Shown one piece after another: positions 44,342 to 53,259 of a DNA stretch of 64,000 bases (the stretch's first letter is position 1; each line of letters opens with the position of its first letter). The position numbers and the translations under genes are program-made. Under the pieces are notes generated by a model. The model saw only the letters and a program-made list of their open reading frames with translations. It was not told the origin of the DNA and ran no database searches. This DNA is from Caldora sp965222765 (GTDB taxonomy: Bacteria; Cyanobacteriota; Cyanobacteriia; Cyanobacteriales; Coleofasciculaceae). The stretch spans positions 33,055 through 97,054 of the forward strand of contig CBDCVG010000042.1 in NCBI GenBank assembly GCA_965222765.1, in the 5' to 3' direction.

Positions 44342-45142
44342 ATGAATCTCAAACTGACAATTCTTGCGACTGCTGCTTGGATAACTACAATCAGTCTAGG
44401 TAGCAGTGCTGGTGCTGAAAATTTGCAGCATATCCAACAGTTATTGACAACTAAAGACTGTACTGAATGTAACTTGAGAGATGCTGGTCTCATTTTGACT
44501 GATTTGACAGGTGCTAATTTAAGTGGAGCGGATCTGACTCGTGCTAATCTCAGTCGTGCGAATTTGACTGGAGCGGATCTCACTGGAGCGAATTTGACTG
44601 GTGCTTCTCTTAATGGTGCAAATTTAACTGATGCTTCTCTCAATGGTGCATCTTTGAGTGGTACGGATCTCAGGGATGCTTATCTAGGAGGTGCTCAATT
44701 ATTCGGAGTCAATCTCAATACTGCTAATGTGCGAGGAGCTGTTGGTATCCCTGCTTACGCTGGAACTCATCAAGACTTTTATGCTTGGGGTGCAGTTGAA
44801 GCTGAAAGAGGCAACCACAATGTTGCGATCGCTAATTACAATCGATCATTAGCTCTCAAGCCAGACTTTGCTCCGGCATTCCTCGGGCGTGGAGTAGCTC
44901 GTTTCGAGCTAGGAGATGAGTTAGGAGCAGCTCAAGATGCTCAGATAGCCTTAGAGCTTTTTGAAGAACAAGGAGATACCAGAAACCATAAAAGGGCAAA
45001 ATATTTGGTGGACGTTGTCGAACATCTTCAAGCAAGAGATCAAGAAGCACCTGGAGGAGGCAATCCAACTCTCTTTAAGATTGGACAAGCTGTAGTCTCT
45101 ATCGGCTCCTTTCTTTTACGATTCCTTTCTCCATCATTTTGA
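44342..45142 (+). CDS. Secreted pentapeptide-repeat protein with TPR-like C-terminal part
   Basis: This 266-residue protein has a signal peptide (1-24, ILATAAWITTISLGSSAGA), a Cys pair (DCTECNL), ~17 pentapeptide repeats (~42-130, ANLSGADLTRANLSRANLTG), then two TPR-like helical hairpins (~148-215, DFYAWGAVEAERGNHNVAIA, ANYNRSLALKPDFAPAFLGR). The C-terminus has a hydrophobic segment (VVSIGSFLLRFL). Periplasmic or thylakoid-lumen location is likely. Pentapeptide helices and TPRs both bind partners, so it may be a scaffold. Confidence 0.88.
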   Translation: MNLKLTILATAAWITTISLGSSAGAENLQHIQQLLTTKDCTECNLRDAGLILTDLTGANLSGADLTRANLSRANLTGADLTGANLTGASLNGANLTDASLNGASLSGTDLRDAYLGGAQLFGVNLNTANVRGAVGIPAYAGTHQDFYAWGAVEAERGNHNVAIANYNRSLALKPDFAPAFLGRGVARFELGDELGAAQDAQIALELFEEQGDTRNHKRAKYLVDVVEHLQARDQEAPGGGNPTLFKIGQAVVSIGSFLLRFLSPSF

Positions 45143-45491
45143 TTTACTTACCTGAAGGGGTGATAAGCAATGGGTTAGAAAAATTGCTCGGGAGATACAG
45201 CAAATTTCATCTAAGTAGAGTAGACAAGGACAGGCAAGATGCCTGTCCCCACAAGAGTTTTATTATTGATATCTGTACTTCATGTACCTGCAATCTACTG
45301 TATCCCTCTTCTGTCACTTTCCGAAATTATTACGAAATTCCGTCATGACAGCCAACGACACCTAACGAGAGAATCAGGGTTTGATCCCCATTTTTCGGAG
45401 TCTGACAGAAGAGGGGTATCAGGGTTTGAGGGTTTTGACATTTTGCGATCAGCTTGCACTAATCGCACCGAATGCAATTCAAGATTGGAGC
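45143..45491. repeat. Gap with two palindromes
   Basis: GGACAGGCAAGATGCCTGTCCC (45228-45249) is the same GGCAAGATGCC core as in the 53.1-kb array. Further on, 45299-45325 (TATCCCTCTTCTGTCACTTTCCG...) pairs imperfectly with 45391-45420 (...CGGAGTCTGACAGAAGAGGGGTATC), a 120-base palindrome. No gene. Confidence 0.6.
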
Positions 45492-46883
45492 TCAGAGATG
45501 GCGATGATCAACTAACTCAAACAGCTGATTAATCGTACTTTTCTCGTGACTACTCATGCTTGCCTCAGGGCGAATATTTTCCTGTTCTCTTTTCCAGAGC
45601 TTTCGCTGATATTCAGTTTCAAGGGAAACATTTGCTCTTTCTTTGAGGTAACTGTAGATCTTCTCCTTATTTGCATTATGAGAGACACTAACCCGAATCA
45701 CAAGAACATCATCGCGCTTCCTCTCAATACTCCGGATATCTAGCTGTGCACTCTCATTTTCAAGCTGTATTTCTCTAAAGTAGTGAGCAAAATCTTGCCA
45801 ATCAATGTGGTTTTGAAAGATCAGGTCAATGGTATCTAAATCCTTTTGAAATAATGTGGTGAACTCCCCTGGCTCAAAAAAGCCAGTGCAGGGACGACGC
45901 TCCTGTTGCTCATCTTGTAGATAGAAGTAGTCACAGGTTACATCATCAAGATTGGTCTCAAAATTGATATGCCAGTTTTTGAGACAGGCTCCAGTCAGTA
46001 TAGACTTATAGAAGTTGGCAGCTAATAGTTTAGTGCCTATCAACTTCGCTCCAGAAAGGTTTGCCTCACTGAGATCAGCTCCCTTGAGGTTGGCTCCTCT
46101 AAGATCGGCTCCCCTGAGGTCAGCTCCTTTGAGGTTGGCATCTCTGAGATCAGCTTCCCAGAGGTCAGCTCCTCTAAAATCGGCTCTCCTGAGGTCTGCC
46201 TGACTTAGGACAGCCTCATTGAGATGAGCCTGATTTAGTTTGGCTCTCTTGAGTTGTGCTCCAATAAGGTTAGCTTTACTTAACTTGGCTGTAGTCAGCT
46301 GAGCCTCATTTAGTTGTACCCCATTGAGGTTGGCTATACCAAAAAACTCAGCTCCAATGAGTTCAGCTCCGTTAAGGTTAGCAAAATTTAGGTTGACTCC
46401 ATTAAGTTTAGCTCCGTTAAGGTTAGCAAAATTGAGGTCAGCTTCGCTAAGGTCAGCTCCGTTAAGGTTAGCTCCAATGAGCTTAGCTTCCTTAAGGTTG
46501 GCTCCTGAGAGATTGGCTCCTGCCAGATTGGCTCCTACCAGATTGGCTCCACTGAGGTATTTTTTTCTGAACTCAACATAATTCCTCTTCCCTTTCCAGC
46601 AAAGTCTTAACAGTAAGTTTATCCTTCGTTCCTGCTCGATATATTTTGATTGTTGCAACTTCGCTTTTTGATTTCTAGAAAAAAGATACTGCTCAAAACT
46701 AGCAAAAGGTTGACAGATAGCTAAGACTATCAAGATCCCTCGCACTGTGACAATCAAGCCACTCTCGTACCTTGACTTACCTTCCTCTATCAGATTGTGA
46801 TGAACCTCATGCAAATCTCCTAAAACTTCTTCCCTAAGAGAAAAGGGTAAAAAAACAGAAATTAATCGGTAAAAAATATTCAT
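45492..46883 (-). CDS. Pentapeptide-repeat protein with permease-prefix-like N-terminus
   Basis: This protein has 463 residues from ATG 46883 (AAGGAAA just upstream). Residues ~1-60 (FLPFSLREEVLGDLHEVHHN and TVRGILIVLAICQPF) resemble permease prefix domain 2, normally at the N-terminus of ABC permeases paired with PadR regulators. Here it is followed by ~35 pentapeptide repeats (~100-310) and a C-terminal domain (CDYFYLQDEQQERRPCTGFF, ~320-400) recalled from many cyanobacterial pentapeptide proteins. A PadR gene lies directly upstream on the same strand. One transmembrane helix is expected. Confidence 0.82.
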   Translation of the reverse strand: MNIFYRLISVFLPFSLREEVLGDLHEVHHNLIEEGKSRYESGLIVTVRGILIVLAICQPFASFEQYLFSRNQKAKLQQSKYIEQERRINLLLRLCWKGKRNYVEFRKKYLSGANLVGANLAGANLSGANLKEAKLIGANLNGADLSEADLNFANLNGAKLNGVNLNFANLNGAELIGAEFFGIANLNGVQLNEAQLTTAKLSKANLIGAQLKRAKLNQAHLNEAVLSQADLRRADFRGADLWEADLRDANLKGADLRGADLRGANLKGADLSEANLSGAKLIGTKLLAANFYKSILTGACLKNWHINFETNLDDVTCDYFYLQDEQQERRPCTGFFEPGEFTTLFQKDLDTIDLIFQNHIDWQDFAHYFREIQLENESAQLDIRSIERKRDDVLVIRVSVSHNANKEKIYSYLKERANVSLETEYQRKLWKREQENIRPEASMSSHEKSTINQLFELVDHRHL

Positions 46884-47007
46884 TGCTTTCCTTGTTACCA
46901 TAGTGGAAGTAACCCACCGGTTTTAGTTAATTGATGCACTATTGGGACTCTTATACGATGCCTAAAACCCTTATTGTTGTGCTGATTAAACTTCTAAGTT
47001 ATTCATC

Positions 47008-47316
47008 TCAGTCCCAATTTTTTAATCTTTGGCGAAACTCATCTTCTCCATCGATAAAATCTCTACCTTGGAGAGTAATTGTATACATTTTTCTTCGGTT
47101 TCCCCCTCGGACATCTAAAGAAATATCGCTCATATAACTCTTAACAAAACCACCTTTTTCCAACTTGTGTAAGCTAGGATAAAGATTCCCTTCCCCCAAA
47201 TATAGGTTTCCATCAGTTAGTTCAAAGATGACATTCCTAATCTCTACTCCATAGCTGTCTCTGTTCACTAAAAAGCACAGCATGTATTCCTGTATTCTTG
47301 TTATTCGGCTGCTCAT
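47008..47316 (-). CDS. PadR-family transcriptional regulator
   Basis: This 102-residue winged-helix protein has SYGVEIRNVIFELTDGNLYL then GEGNLYPSLHKLEKGGFVKS, the PadR signature, and GGNRRKMYTITLQGRDFI at the wing. PadR proteins repress neighbouring transporter genes. The next gene on this strand begins 125 bases later and carries a permease-prefix-like domain, so the pair likely forms one unit. Only a short helix follows the winged helix, typical of the subfamily-2 proteins. Confidence 0.9.
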   Translation of the reverse strand: MSSRITRIQEYMLCFLVNRDSYGVEIRNVIFELTDGNLYLGEGNLYPSLHKLEKGGFVKSYMSDISLDVRGGNRRKMYTITLQGRDFIDGEDEFRQRLKNWD

Positions 47317-47736
47317 TATTTTTCAGTAGCATAAAAAAATCAATCAGAAAACTGCTAGGCTGAGATATCTACAATTCGATCCTGAGCACCCTGCAAACGT
47401 TAGATTTACTGCTGTAGAAGAACCGCTACTTAATAAATATAGACAATAGCCTTGGAACCAACCATCGATTGTTTGATACTGCAATAAGAACTCTATGTGA
47501 TATATTAAGCCGTTCTCTCATCCTAATTATTTTATTTGGACAGAGGTTGCTGGGTAAAAATAATCCTCACTTTTTCGATGGGCAGCTATCTTACAGGATT
47601 GATAAGTTAGGTAGTAGAAAAAGCGCCAGCATAACAGTAACGCTGGCACTTTTGTGCAAAATTTCTATTTGTCTCAACCGTTTTTTCCCTGATGAGCAGT
47701 CAGGGGCGGACTCACTTACCCAAAAAGAAACTAGCT
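47317..47736. other. Intergenic region with hairpin
   Basis: A hairpin of GCCAGC/GCTGGC arms flanked by A- and T-runs (47617-47654) could terminate transcription on both strands. The rest has no convincing gene; a plus frame at 47469-47747 lacks protein-like features. Confidence 0.5.
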
Positions 47737-47991
47737 ATGAAATCTAATCAGATGCTCAATTCTTACACCCAATCTATACAAATCTCCGATACCAGTGAGC
47801 AACTTAGTTGCTCTAAGATTGAAAACCATACTGAAGAACTGACCTTGCCGCACCTCATCAACAAGGTGGCAGACATTGCTGTTGCCAACCAGGATGCTGG
47901 CCTCATTATTTCAGCAGCTATTGCTACATCAATCATCCTGTTCACCATAGCAGACGCCGCAGCAAAATTGATTAAAGCCGCACGTAGCTAA
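47737..47991 (+). CDS. Small protein with C-terminal membrane helix
   Basis: This 84-residue protein starts at MKSNQMLNSYTQSIQISDTS. The N-terminal half is polar; the C-terminal half has LPHLINKVADIAVANQDAGL then a hydrophobic helix (IISAAIATSIILFTIADAAA) and a basic end KLIKAARS. An in-frame ATG at 47692 would add 15 residues. There is no clear ribosome-binding site. Family not recognised; it could be a small membrane peptide or a toxin-like protein. Confidence 0.45.
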   Translation: MKSNQMLNSYTQSIQISDTSEQLSCSKIENHTEELTLPHLINKVADIAVANQDAGLIISAAIATSIILFTIADAAAKLIKAARS

Positions 47992-48085
47992 TAAGCTTGT
48001 ATGCATCTGACTTGCAAGTTTTCACCGACGCGGAGATACGAAGACACGGAGAGGGATGAATTATTCTAAACCAAGATTTAGCCCC

Positions 48086-50266
48086 TTAGAACTGAGTATC
48101 CTGCCGCCGAATTGCCACAACAGCCGGTTTGGGTGGTTCATTTGACTTTTTATCAGGCCAGTTGGAGCCTAGGGGGACTGTGCGAGTTTGCAGGAATTCT
48201 TCACCATCATTAGTTGTCACTACTAGTTTGCGGATTTCAGCAGCATTGTCTTGACGAATTCCATGTCTTTCCCCTGGGTGTTGTACTGCGAGGAACAAAG
48301 TTTGCTCATCTGAGCTACTAAAAAATGGTCCAGTAGTTTCACATTCCATCGGACCTATACCAAATAGATAAGCATTTCCTGCATCGGAACCAGAGGTAGG
48401 AATAAACCAAATTGAGTTGTTACCAAAAATGCCTTGGATATTAGCTTTACCTAAGCGAGTGGGAAGATCTTGGTTGTGCTTGGAAGTAGAGATATCCGTC
48501 ACCATCCAAAGATTGCCATTTTTGTCGAATTCTAGGTTATCGGGGTTGGAAAAACCAGCCCCTCCTGCTGCGGGTTCACCCCCTAAAGCTAAGGCTTCCC
48601 AACTGAAGCTCATGGCTGCTGGGTCATCATTATCTTCTATTAAACGTACAATCCAACCATATTCCCAAGGAGTTTCTCCCTTTGGTCCTTGAAAAACTTG
48701 CTTATCGGGGCCACCGTCACCTCCAGGACTACCGGAAGTAAAGGCAATATAGAGGGAGCCGTCGGGGGCAATATCAGTATCTTCGGGACGAGCAGTGCAG
48801 GTAGCACCAGCGGCATTAGCAGCATAGTGAGCGTCAATTAAAATTGCTCCCTGCTTCTCTTCGGCGTTGCCTGTGTAAAGATCTCCTAGGGTAGAAAACT
48901 TCTCTTTGAAGCTTATCGCTTCTTCGTCAGTTTGAACTTTAAAGACACCCCCTTCTGGACGTTTTGGCAGGGTTACCAAGTTACGTTCTACTGTACTAGG
49001 TAGAACTGGGTTAACTGGAGTTTTAGGTTCCAGAGGAATCCAGCGACCTTTACCATCTGGTGTAAAAATAGCAGCATAGAGTATTCCCTCTGCTAGTAGC
49101 GCCGAATTTGCCTTATCTTCGGGATTACTAATTACTCCTTTGCTAACAAACTTGTAGACATGACCACCATAGCGATCGCATCCTGAATATACTGCTAAAG
49201 GCTTACCTTTAACTGCCCGACACCCTACTGCTTCATGGCGGAACCTTCCCAAAAAGGTATGCTTAGTACCGTAATCATCGGGGTTAGCTGGATCTATTTC
49301 CACTATCCAACCATATTTGTTACCGGCTAAACCAAAGACATTACCCCTTCCATCCACTTGCCAATCATTGATGAGGAAAGGAAGGGTTTCTGGGGCAAAG
49401 GAAGAACCATCAGCATATACTGGTTCCGGCACCTGAGCTTGGAAGTTTTCCTCTGCACTCAGAACAGTACCCCAAGGAGTTGTGCCTCCAGCACAGTTTT
49501 GAAAAGAACCAATAATGCGATCGCCTAATTTATCAATATACCCTTGAGCTTGCTGCTTGTGGAAAACAGCTACAGCAGGTCCGGTTGCCTTAAGATAGCG
49601 ATTATCTGTTAAACCAGAAATACCAGTGATTCTACGGTCTACTGAGGAATTAGTTCGCTCCCACTTGCCATCAGCTGTCTTGCGAATCGAGATTACCCCC
49701 AATCCTTGATCTATTAAACCTTCTTGAGAAATTGCTTTAATTTTGGCTTTGAGAGGATCATCGTCCGGTAAAGCAAAGGCATTAATCTTACCTTTGGAAG
49801 CAGCAGCAGCTGACTTGACTTCATCAAATGGCAAAGACTTCCCTATTACTTGGGTATAAGTCTGCATCCAAGTACCACCACTGATATACTCAAAGTTAAC
49901 TGTGAGTAAACCCTCATTCTCTCCAGTTTCGATAAAAGCAAGATAGTCATTGTTGTAGCCAAAGCGAGAATCACCCACCTTGTCACCCCAAGCAGCAATG
50001 ACATCATAAGTAAAACCCTCTGGTAGCACTAGATCATCTACCACTTCATAGGTACTGTAGCTTTTAATTTGTTTAGCTAGTTCTACCCCATCGGTAGGTA
50101 AGGGTATTGGCCCTTTAACTGGCTTGAAACTTATACTATTTCCTAGCGATTCTGAGGCAGTTAGGGATGTAGAGGATTTTTGCGTACAGGAAGTTAAGTT
50201 ACTAAGAGCAAGAGTAGTAGCACCAGCTCCCAGAAATTGTAGGAAGTTTCGACGCTTGAGAACCAT
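48086..50266 (-). CDS. phoX: PhoX-like alkaline phosphatase (DUF839)
   Basis: This 726-residue protein begins with a twin-arginine signal (LKRRNFLQFLGAGATTLALS) that ends in a lipobox-like LTSC. The mature part has the PhoX beta-propeller features: GFTYDVIAAWGDKVGD, FGYNNDYLAFIE, NCAGGTTPWGTVLSAEENFQ, RFRHEAVGCRAVKG, SGCDRYGGHVYKFVS, ARPEDTDIAPDGSLYIAFTS, and FSNPDNLEFDKNGNLWMVTD. PhoX is a Tat-exported calcium/iron-dependent phosphatase induced by phosphate limitation. No Pho box was checked. Confidence 0.9.
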   Translation of the reverse strand: MVLKRRNFLQFLGAGATTLALSNLTSCTQKSSTSLTASESLGNSISFKPVKGPIPLPTDGVELAKQIKSYSTYEVVDDLVLPEGFTYDVIAAWGDKVGDSRFGYNNDYLAFIETGENEGLLTVNFEYISGGTWMQTYTQVIGKSLPFDEVKSAAAASKGKINAFALPDDDPLKAKIKAISQEGLIDQGLGVISIRKTADGKWERTNSSVDRRITGISGLTDNRYLKATGPAVAVFHKQQAQGYIDKLGDRIIGSFQNCAGGTTPWGTVLSAEENFQAQVPEPVYADGSSFAPETLPFLINDWQVDGRGNVFGLAGNKYGWIVEIDPANPDDYGTKHTFLGRFRHEAVGCRAVKGKPLAVYSGCDRYGGHVYKFVSKGVISNPEDKANSALLAEGILYAAIFTPDGKGRWIPLEPKTPVNPVLPSTVERNLVTLPKRPEGGVFKVQTDEEAISFKEKFSTLGDLYTGNAEEKQGAILIDAHYAANAAGATCTARPEDTDIAPDGSLYIAFTSGSPGGDGGPDKQVFQGPKGETPWEYGWIVRLIEDNDDPAAMSFSWEALALGGEPAAGGAGFSNPDNLEFDKNGNLWMVTDISTSKHNQDLPTRLGKANIQGIFGNNSIWFIPTSGSDAGNAYLFGIGPMECETTGPFFSSSDEQTLFLAVQHPGERHGIRQDNAAEIRKLVVTTNDGEEFLQTRTVPLGSNWPDKKSNEPPKPAVVAIRRQDTQF

Positions 50267-50298
50267 ATCTAGGAGTGTTTCTTGAAGATAGCTATAGT

Positions 50299-50553
50299 CT
50301 AATTGGCAGCCAAACCATAATTTTTGTTGAGAGACAACTGCATTTGAGGGTAAAACTCAAACAGCAAGTGTACCTTCTCGCTTTCTCCATTAAATTCCAA
50401 AACAACTACACCCCACTTGCTAGCTAAGTCATAGGTTATTTCAGTTATTCGCTTAAGCATTTGCTCATTTATTGCTTTTTTTCTGTACTTTGTTGTAAGC
50501 ACCAAATGGCATTTAAGGTCAGAAACGCTTCTAGAACTTGATTTGTATTTCAT
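50299..50553 (-). pseudogene. tnpA: IS200-type transposase TnpA, truncated
   Basis: This 84-residue fragment of a Y1 transposase (normal ~135-140) has SVSDLKCHLVLTTKYRKKAI and VVVLEFNGESEKVHLLFEFY. The HUH motif should read H-x-H; here Lys-Val-His has lost the first His. The catalytic Tyr helix and C-terminus are missing, replaced by LNKNYGLAAN. Inactive. Confidence 0.82.
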
Positions 50554-50586
50554 AGCACCAAATCTAAATAGGCTATAATTATAGCT

Positions 50587-51799
50587 ATGAGAATTGCCTA
50601 CCAGTATCGCTTACGTCCAAGCAAGCAGCAGATAGCTATCATCGAAAATTGGCTAGAGTTGCTGCGTAGACAGTACAACTATCGGTTGGCTGAACGATTC
50701 TCATGGTGGGAAGAAAATCGTACAGATATTAATGCTTGCCCACTCGTTTGTCATTTACCAAGGCTCAGAGATAACCCTGATTATTTCTCACAAAAGCGAG
50801 ATTTGACTAACAGTGGAAAAAATATTTCCTGAGTACAAGGATATTCATTCCCAAGTACTTCAGGATTGCATCAAAAGGGTTAAACTTGCGATGAATAGAT
50901 GGTTTAAAACTGATGTTAACGGTAAACGACTAGGCAAGCCTAGATTTAAAGGTAAAGGACGCTATCGTTCTTTCTGTTTTCCTCAAATGAAAGAGGACTG
51001 CATTCAAGGCAACAAAGTCTCTCTGCCCAAGATTGGGTTGGTCAAGTTTATCAAACATAGGGATATCCCAGATGGCTTTAAAGTCAAGACAGCTATTATT
51101 TCCAGAAAAACTGATGGTTACTACATAACTTTCAGTCTTCAAGATGATACTGTCCCCGATATTAAGCCAGAAATCAACCCTGATAAAACCATCGGGATTG
51201 ATATGGGATTGAAGGACTTTATCATCACTTCTGACAGTGAAACCGTAGCTATTCCGCAGTATTACAGGAAAGCTCAGAAGCGCTTAAGGAAGAAGCAAAG
51301 GCAACTAAGTAGATGCAAGAAAGGTAGTAATCGCCGTAAAAAAGCAATAAATGCTGTAGCTAATCATCATAAAAAAGTTGCAGACAAACGCAAGGATTTT
51401 CATCATAAAGTAGCTAACTCGCTACTAATAAAATATGATGTTGTTGCTCATGAGAAGCTCAACATCAAAGGACTATCTAGAACACGACTAGCTAAGTCTG
51501 TTGTTGATGCCGGATGGGGTTCTTTTCTGTCAATACTAGAAACCAAAGCCGAGAAAGCTGGGTTACTAACGATAGCAGTAAAAGCATCCGGTACAACACA
51601 AGAATGCTCTATTTGTGGTCAGAAAGTTCCCAAGAAATTACACGAGCGTTGGCACAGTTGCTCTTGTGGTTGTCAGTTGGATAGAGATATCAACGCCGCT
51701 CGTGTAATCAGAAATCGTGCCGTGGGGCATCAGGTACGTAAAAGCTCAGGAAATGTTGCCGTAGGCGAAGTCACTGAGAAGCCCGCTCTATATCCGTAG
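50587..51799 (+). pseudogene. tnpB: TnpB RNA-guided nuclease, one frameshift
   Basis: Two frames (50587-50832 and 50813-51799) join at an A6 run (50817-50822). Deleting one A gives DLTNSGKIFPEYKDIHSQ and a full ~400-residue TnpB. The RuvC-like residues are present: GIDMGLKDF (Asp), VAHEKLNIKGL (Glu) and LDRDINAARV (Asp), with the zinc ribbon CSICGQKVP...CSCGC. TnpB uses a right-end-derived RNA to cut DNA. The break needs a +1 shift, so it is not a classical -1 slippery site, though transcriptional slippage on A6 could rescue some product. Confidence 0.88.
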
Positions 51800-51881
51800 G
51801 ATTAGAGCCGGGAGATGTCACAAACTGGTAATGTCCAGGTAATCTTGAGGTTAATCGAGTTGAGGCTTGAGACCCAAACTT

Positions 51882-52403
51882 ATGGTAAATCACTTTCTGA
51901 TTGGCACCCCTAGTTCTGGCAAATCCACTCTAGCGTACAAACTCACTCAACTCGACCCCACCGCAGTGATTGTTGCCACTGATGCCATTCGGGCTCTCCT
52001 CTTTGGCGATGCTAAGATCCAGGGGGAATGGTCTTTGATACAAAAAGAAGTTCTGTCCCAGATGGAAGCCGCTTTTTCAGTAGGGCGAAGGGTGATTTAT
52101 GACGCCACAAATGCTAAAAGAGAATGGCGCTGCTCAATTCTTGGCTTACTAGCAGATAAAAACCTCCCTTGGCTCGCATGGCAGATAACAACTCCTCTAG
52201 AAACTTGCTTACTGTGGAATCAACAACGCCAGCGCCAGGTGCCACCATCGGTAATTGAAAATATGTACCACGCTTTGCAAGAAACGCCACCCCAGGCTGC
52301 AGAGGGATTTGTTGCCCTCATCAAAGTCGGGATAACTCAAGGAGAATTAGATTGGCAGCAAATTGAGCACCAGTTTACCTTGTTTTGTGGTTCACCAAAC
52401 TAG
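51882..52403 (+). CDS. P-loop ATPase/kinase of the polynucleotide-kinase-like type
   Basis: This protein has 173 residues from ATG 51882 (a TTG 15 bases upstream is the alternative). Walker A: LIGTPSSGKSTLAYKL; then VIVATDAIRALLFGD, an acidic strand, and RRVIYDATNAKREWR with a Thr-Asn-Ala typical of Pnkp/zeta-toxin-like kinases. It ends with TTPLETCLLWNQQRQRQVPP, the lid Arg region. It probably phosphorylates a nucleic-acid end or small molecule; the substrate is unknown. Stand-alone gene behind the IS605 remnant. Confidence 0.82.
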   Translation: MVNHFLIGTPSSGKSTLAYKLTQLDPTAVIVATDAIRALLFGDAKIQGEWSLIQKEVLSQMEAAFSVGRRVIYDATNAKREWRCSILGLLADKNLPWLAWQITTPLETCLLWNQQRQRQVPPSVIENMYHALQETPPQAAEGFVALIKVGITQGELDWQQIEHQFTLFCGSPN

Positions 52404-52408
52404 TCAAG

Positions 52409-52486
52409 AAGGCAGGAGGCAGAAGGCAGAAGGCAGGAGGCAGGAGGCAGGAAGCAGAAGGCAGGAGGCAGAAGGCAGAAGGAAAG
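52409..52486. repeat. GGCAGGA/GGCAGAA low-complexity repeat
   Basis: About ten irregular units of GGCAGGA, GGCAGAA and GGAAGCA lie between two genes. Similar GGCAGAAGGCAGGAGGCAAG occurs at 57726-57748, and the complement CCTCCTGCCTCCTGCC at 62183-62215. Sequence following the first two copies also matches (TTTTTCACTGGTGAGTGATT-like), so a larger unit was probably dispersed. Confidence 0.7.
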
Positions 52487-52566
52487 AGAGTTTGCATAAT
52501 AACCTCTTTAGCATTTTTTCACTGGTGAGTGATTTCCGCTACGCTGCACTAGTGAGCTGGCAGCAG

Positions 52567-53016
52567 ATGTGTTGGCGGCTAGTTATGATCATAGTGATTT
52601 CCAGTGGGGTTGTCTCTTGTGCCATCAGTTCCCAAGAAGAATTTCGGTGGAATAAGTACACTAGTGTTAATCATCCTCAGGTAGCTCAGGTAATTAACCA
52701 AGCCAGCCAACCACTCTTGCTCAGTAATAGTTTAGAAATCATGTCTCTATCTTATCTACTGGAGCCAAAAGTGCAGTTTAATTGGTTAACCCGCCAACCT
52801 GTTGAGATGCCCAACGGGGAAATACGTAAGCAGTTAGTTATACCCAAAATTACTGATAGTTTTAGTGATGTTTTTTTATATAATCCTTCTAGGCAAGTAC
52901 TAGATGAATTTGATAAAAGGCCAAATTATAAAGTGGAACTTGTGAACAAATGGGAACAGAAGCTAGAACCTGTTTACGATGTCAAAGCTTCTCTTTGGGA
53001 GTTGACCAAAAAATAA
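52567..53016 (+). pseudogene. C-terminal fragment of a GT39-like membrane glycosyltransferase (or small lipoprotein)
   Basis: The frame has a hydrophobic helix (WRLVMIIVISSGVVSCAISS) followed by NKYTSVNHPQVAQVINQASQ, PLLLSNSLEIMSLSYLLEPK and DVFLYNPSRQVLDEFD. From memory this is the last helix and lumenal tail of cyanobacterial glycosyltransferase family 39-like membrane proteins, whose other helices are missing. Directly upstream lies the GGCAGGA repeat, marking the truncation point. The alternative is a 149-residue lipoprotein, since VVSC could serve as lipobox. Confidence 0.55.
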
Positions 53017-53062
53017 AATCATATCAAAAAAAGTTTTTTCCTCTTCCCTACTCTCTTGTTTT

Positions 53063-53204
53063 TTAAGAGCCACTGGCAAGATGCCAGTTCCACTGTTTCT
53101 TAAGAGCCACTGGCAAGATGCCAGTTCCACTGCTTTTTAAGAGCCACTGGCAAGATGCCAGTTCCACTGTTTCTTAAGAGCCACTGGCAAGATGCCAGTT
53201 CCAC
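53063..53204. repeat. Four tandem copies of a 37-bp hairpin unit
   Basis: Units begin at 53063, 53100, 53137 and 53174, each TTAAGAGCCACTGGCAAGAT followed by GCCAGTTCCAC plus a 6-base link (TGTTTC or TGCTTT). Each contains the palindrome ACTGGCAAGATGCCAGT. There are no unique spacers, so it is not a CRISPR array. The core GGCAAGATGCC also occurs at 45.2 kb. Confidence 0.93.
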
Positions 53205-53259
53205 AATCTATAACCCACACCCTCAATTCTAAAGGAAGTATTTCTTAAAAATCCTTGTC

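Larger units (their letters stand above)
50299..51824. mobile_element. IS605-type insertion sequence, degenerate
   Basis: Divergent tnpA (-) and tnpB (+) lie 33 bases apart as in IS605-group elements. The right end has a hairpin (CCCGCTCTA at 51782 with TAGAGCCGGG ending 51812) followed by AGATGTCAC. The left end is not clear because tnpA has lost its 3' part. Both genes are broken, so the element should not move by itself. Confidence 0.8.

Noticed and set aside
44293..44643. Minus-strand frame with repeated APVKFAP/RSAPLKLA units
   Set aside because: Antisense shadow of the pentapeptide-repeat gene at 44342-45142.
46015..46581. Plus-strand frames rich in SAPLRLA repeats
   Set aside because: They are the antisense of the pentapeptide repeat gene and show only its periodicity.
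47469..47747. Plus-strand 92-codon frame
   Set aside because: Runs across the bidirectional hairpin at 47617-47654, has no family features and overlaps the better small frame at 47737.
50813..50832. Programmed -1 frameshift in tnpB
   Set aside because: The downstream frame needs a +1 (or -2) shift; no classical -1 slippery heptamer is used, so a mutation is simpler.
53063..53204. CRISPR array
   Set aside because: The four units are contiguous 37-bp tandem repeats with only 6-base links, no unique spacers and no cas genes.
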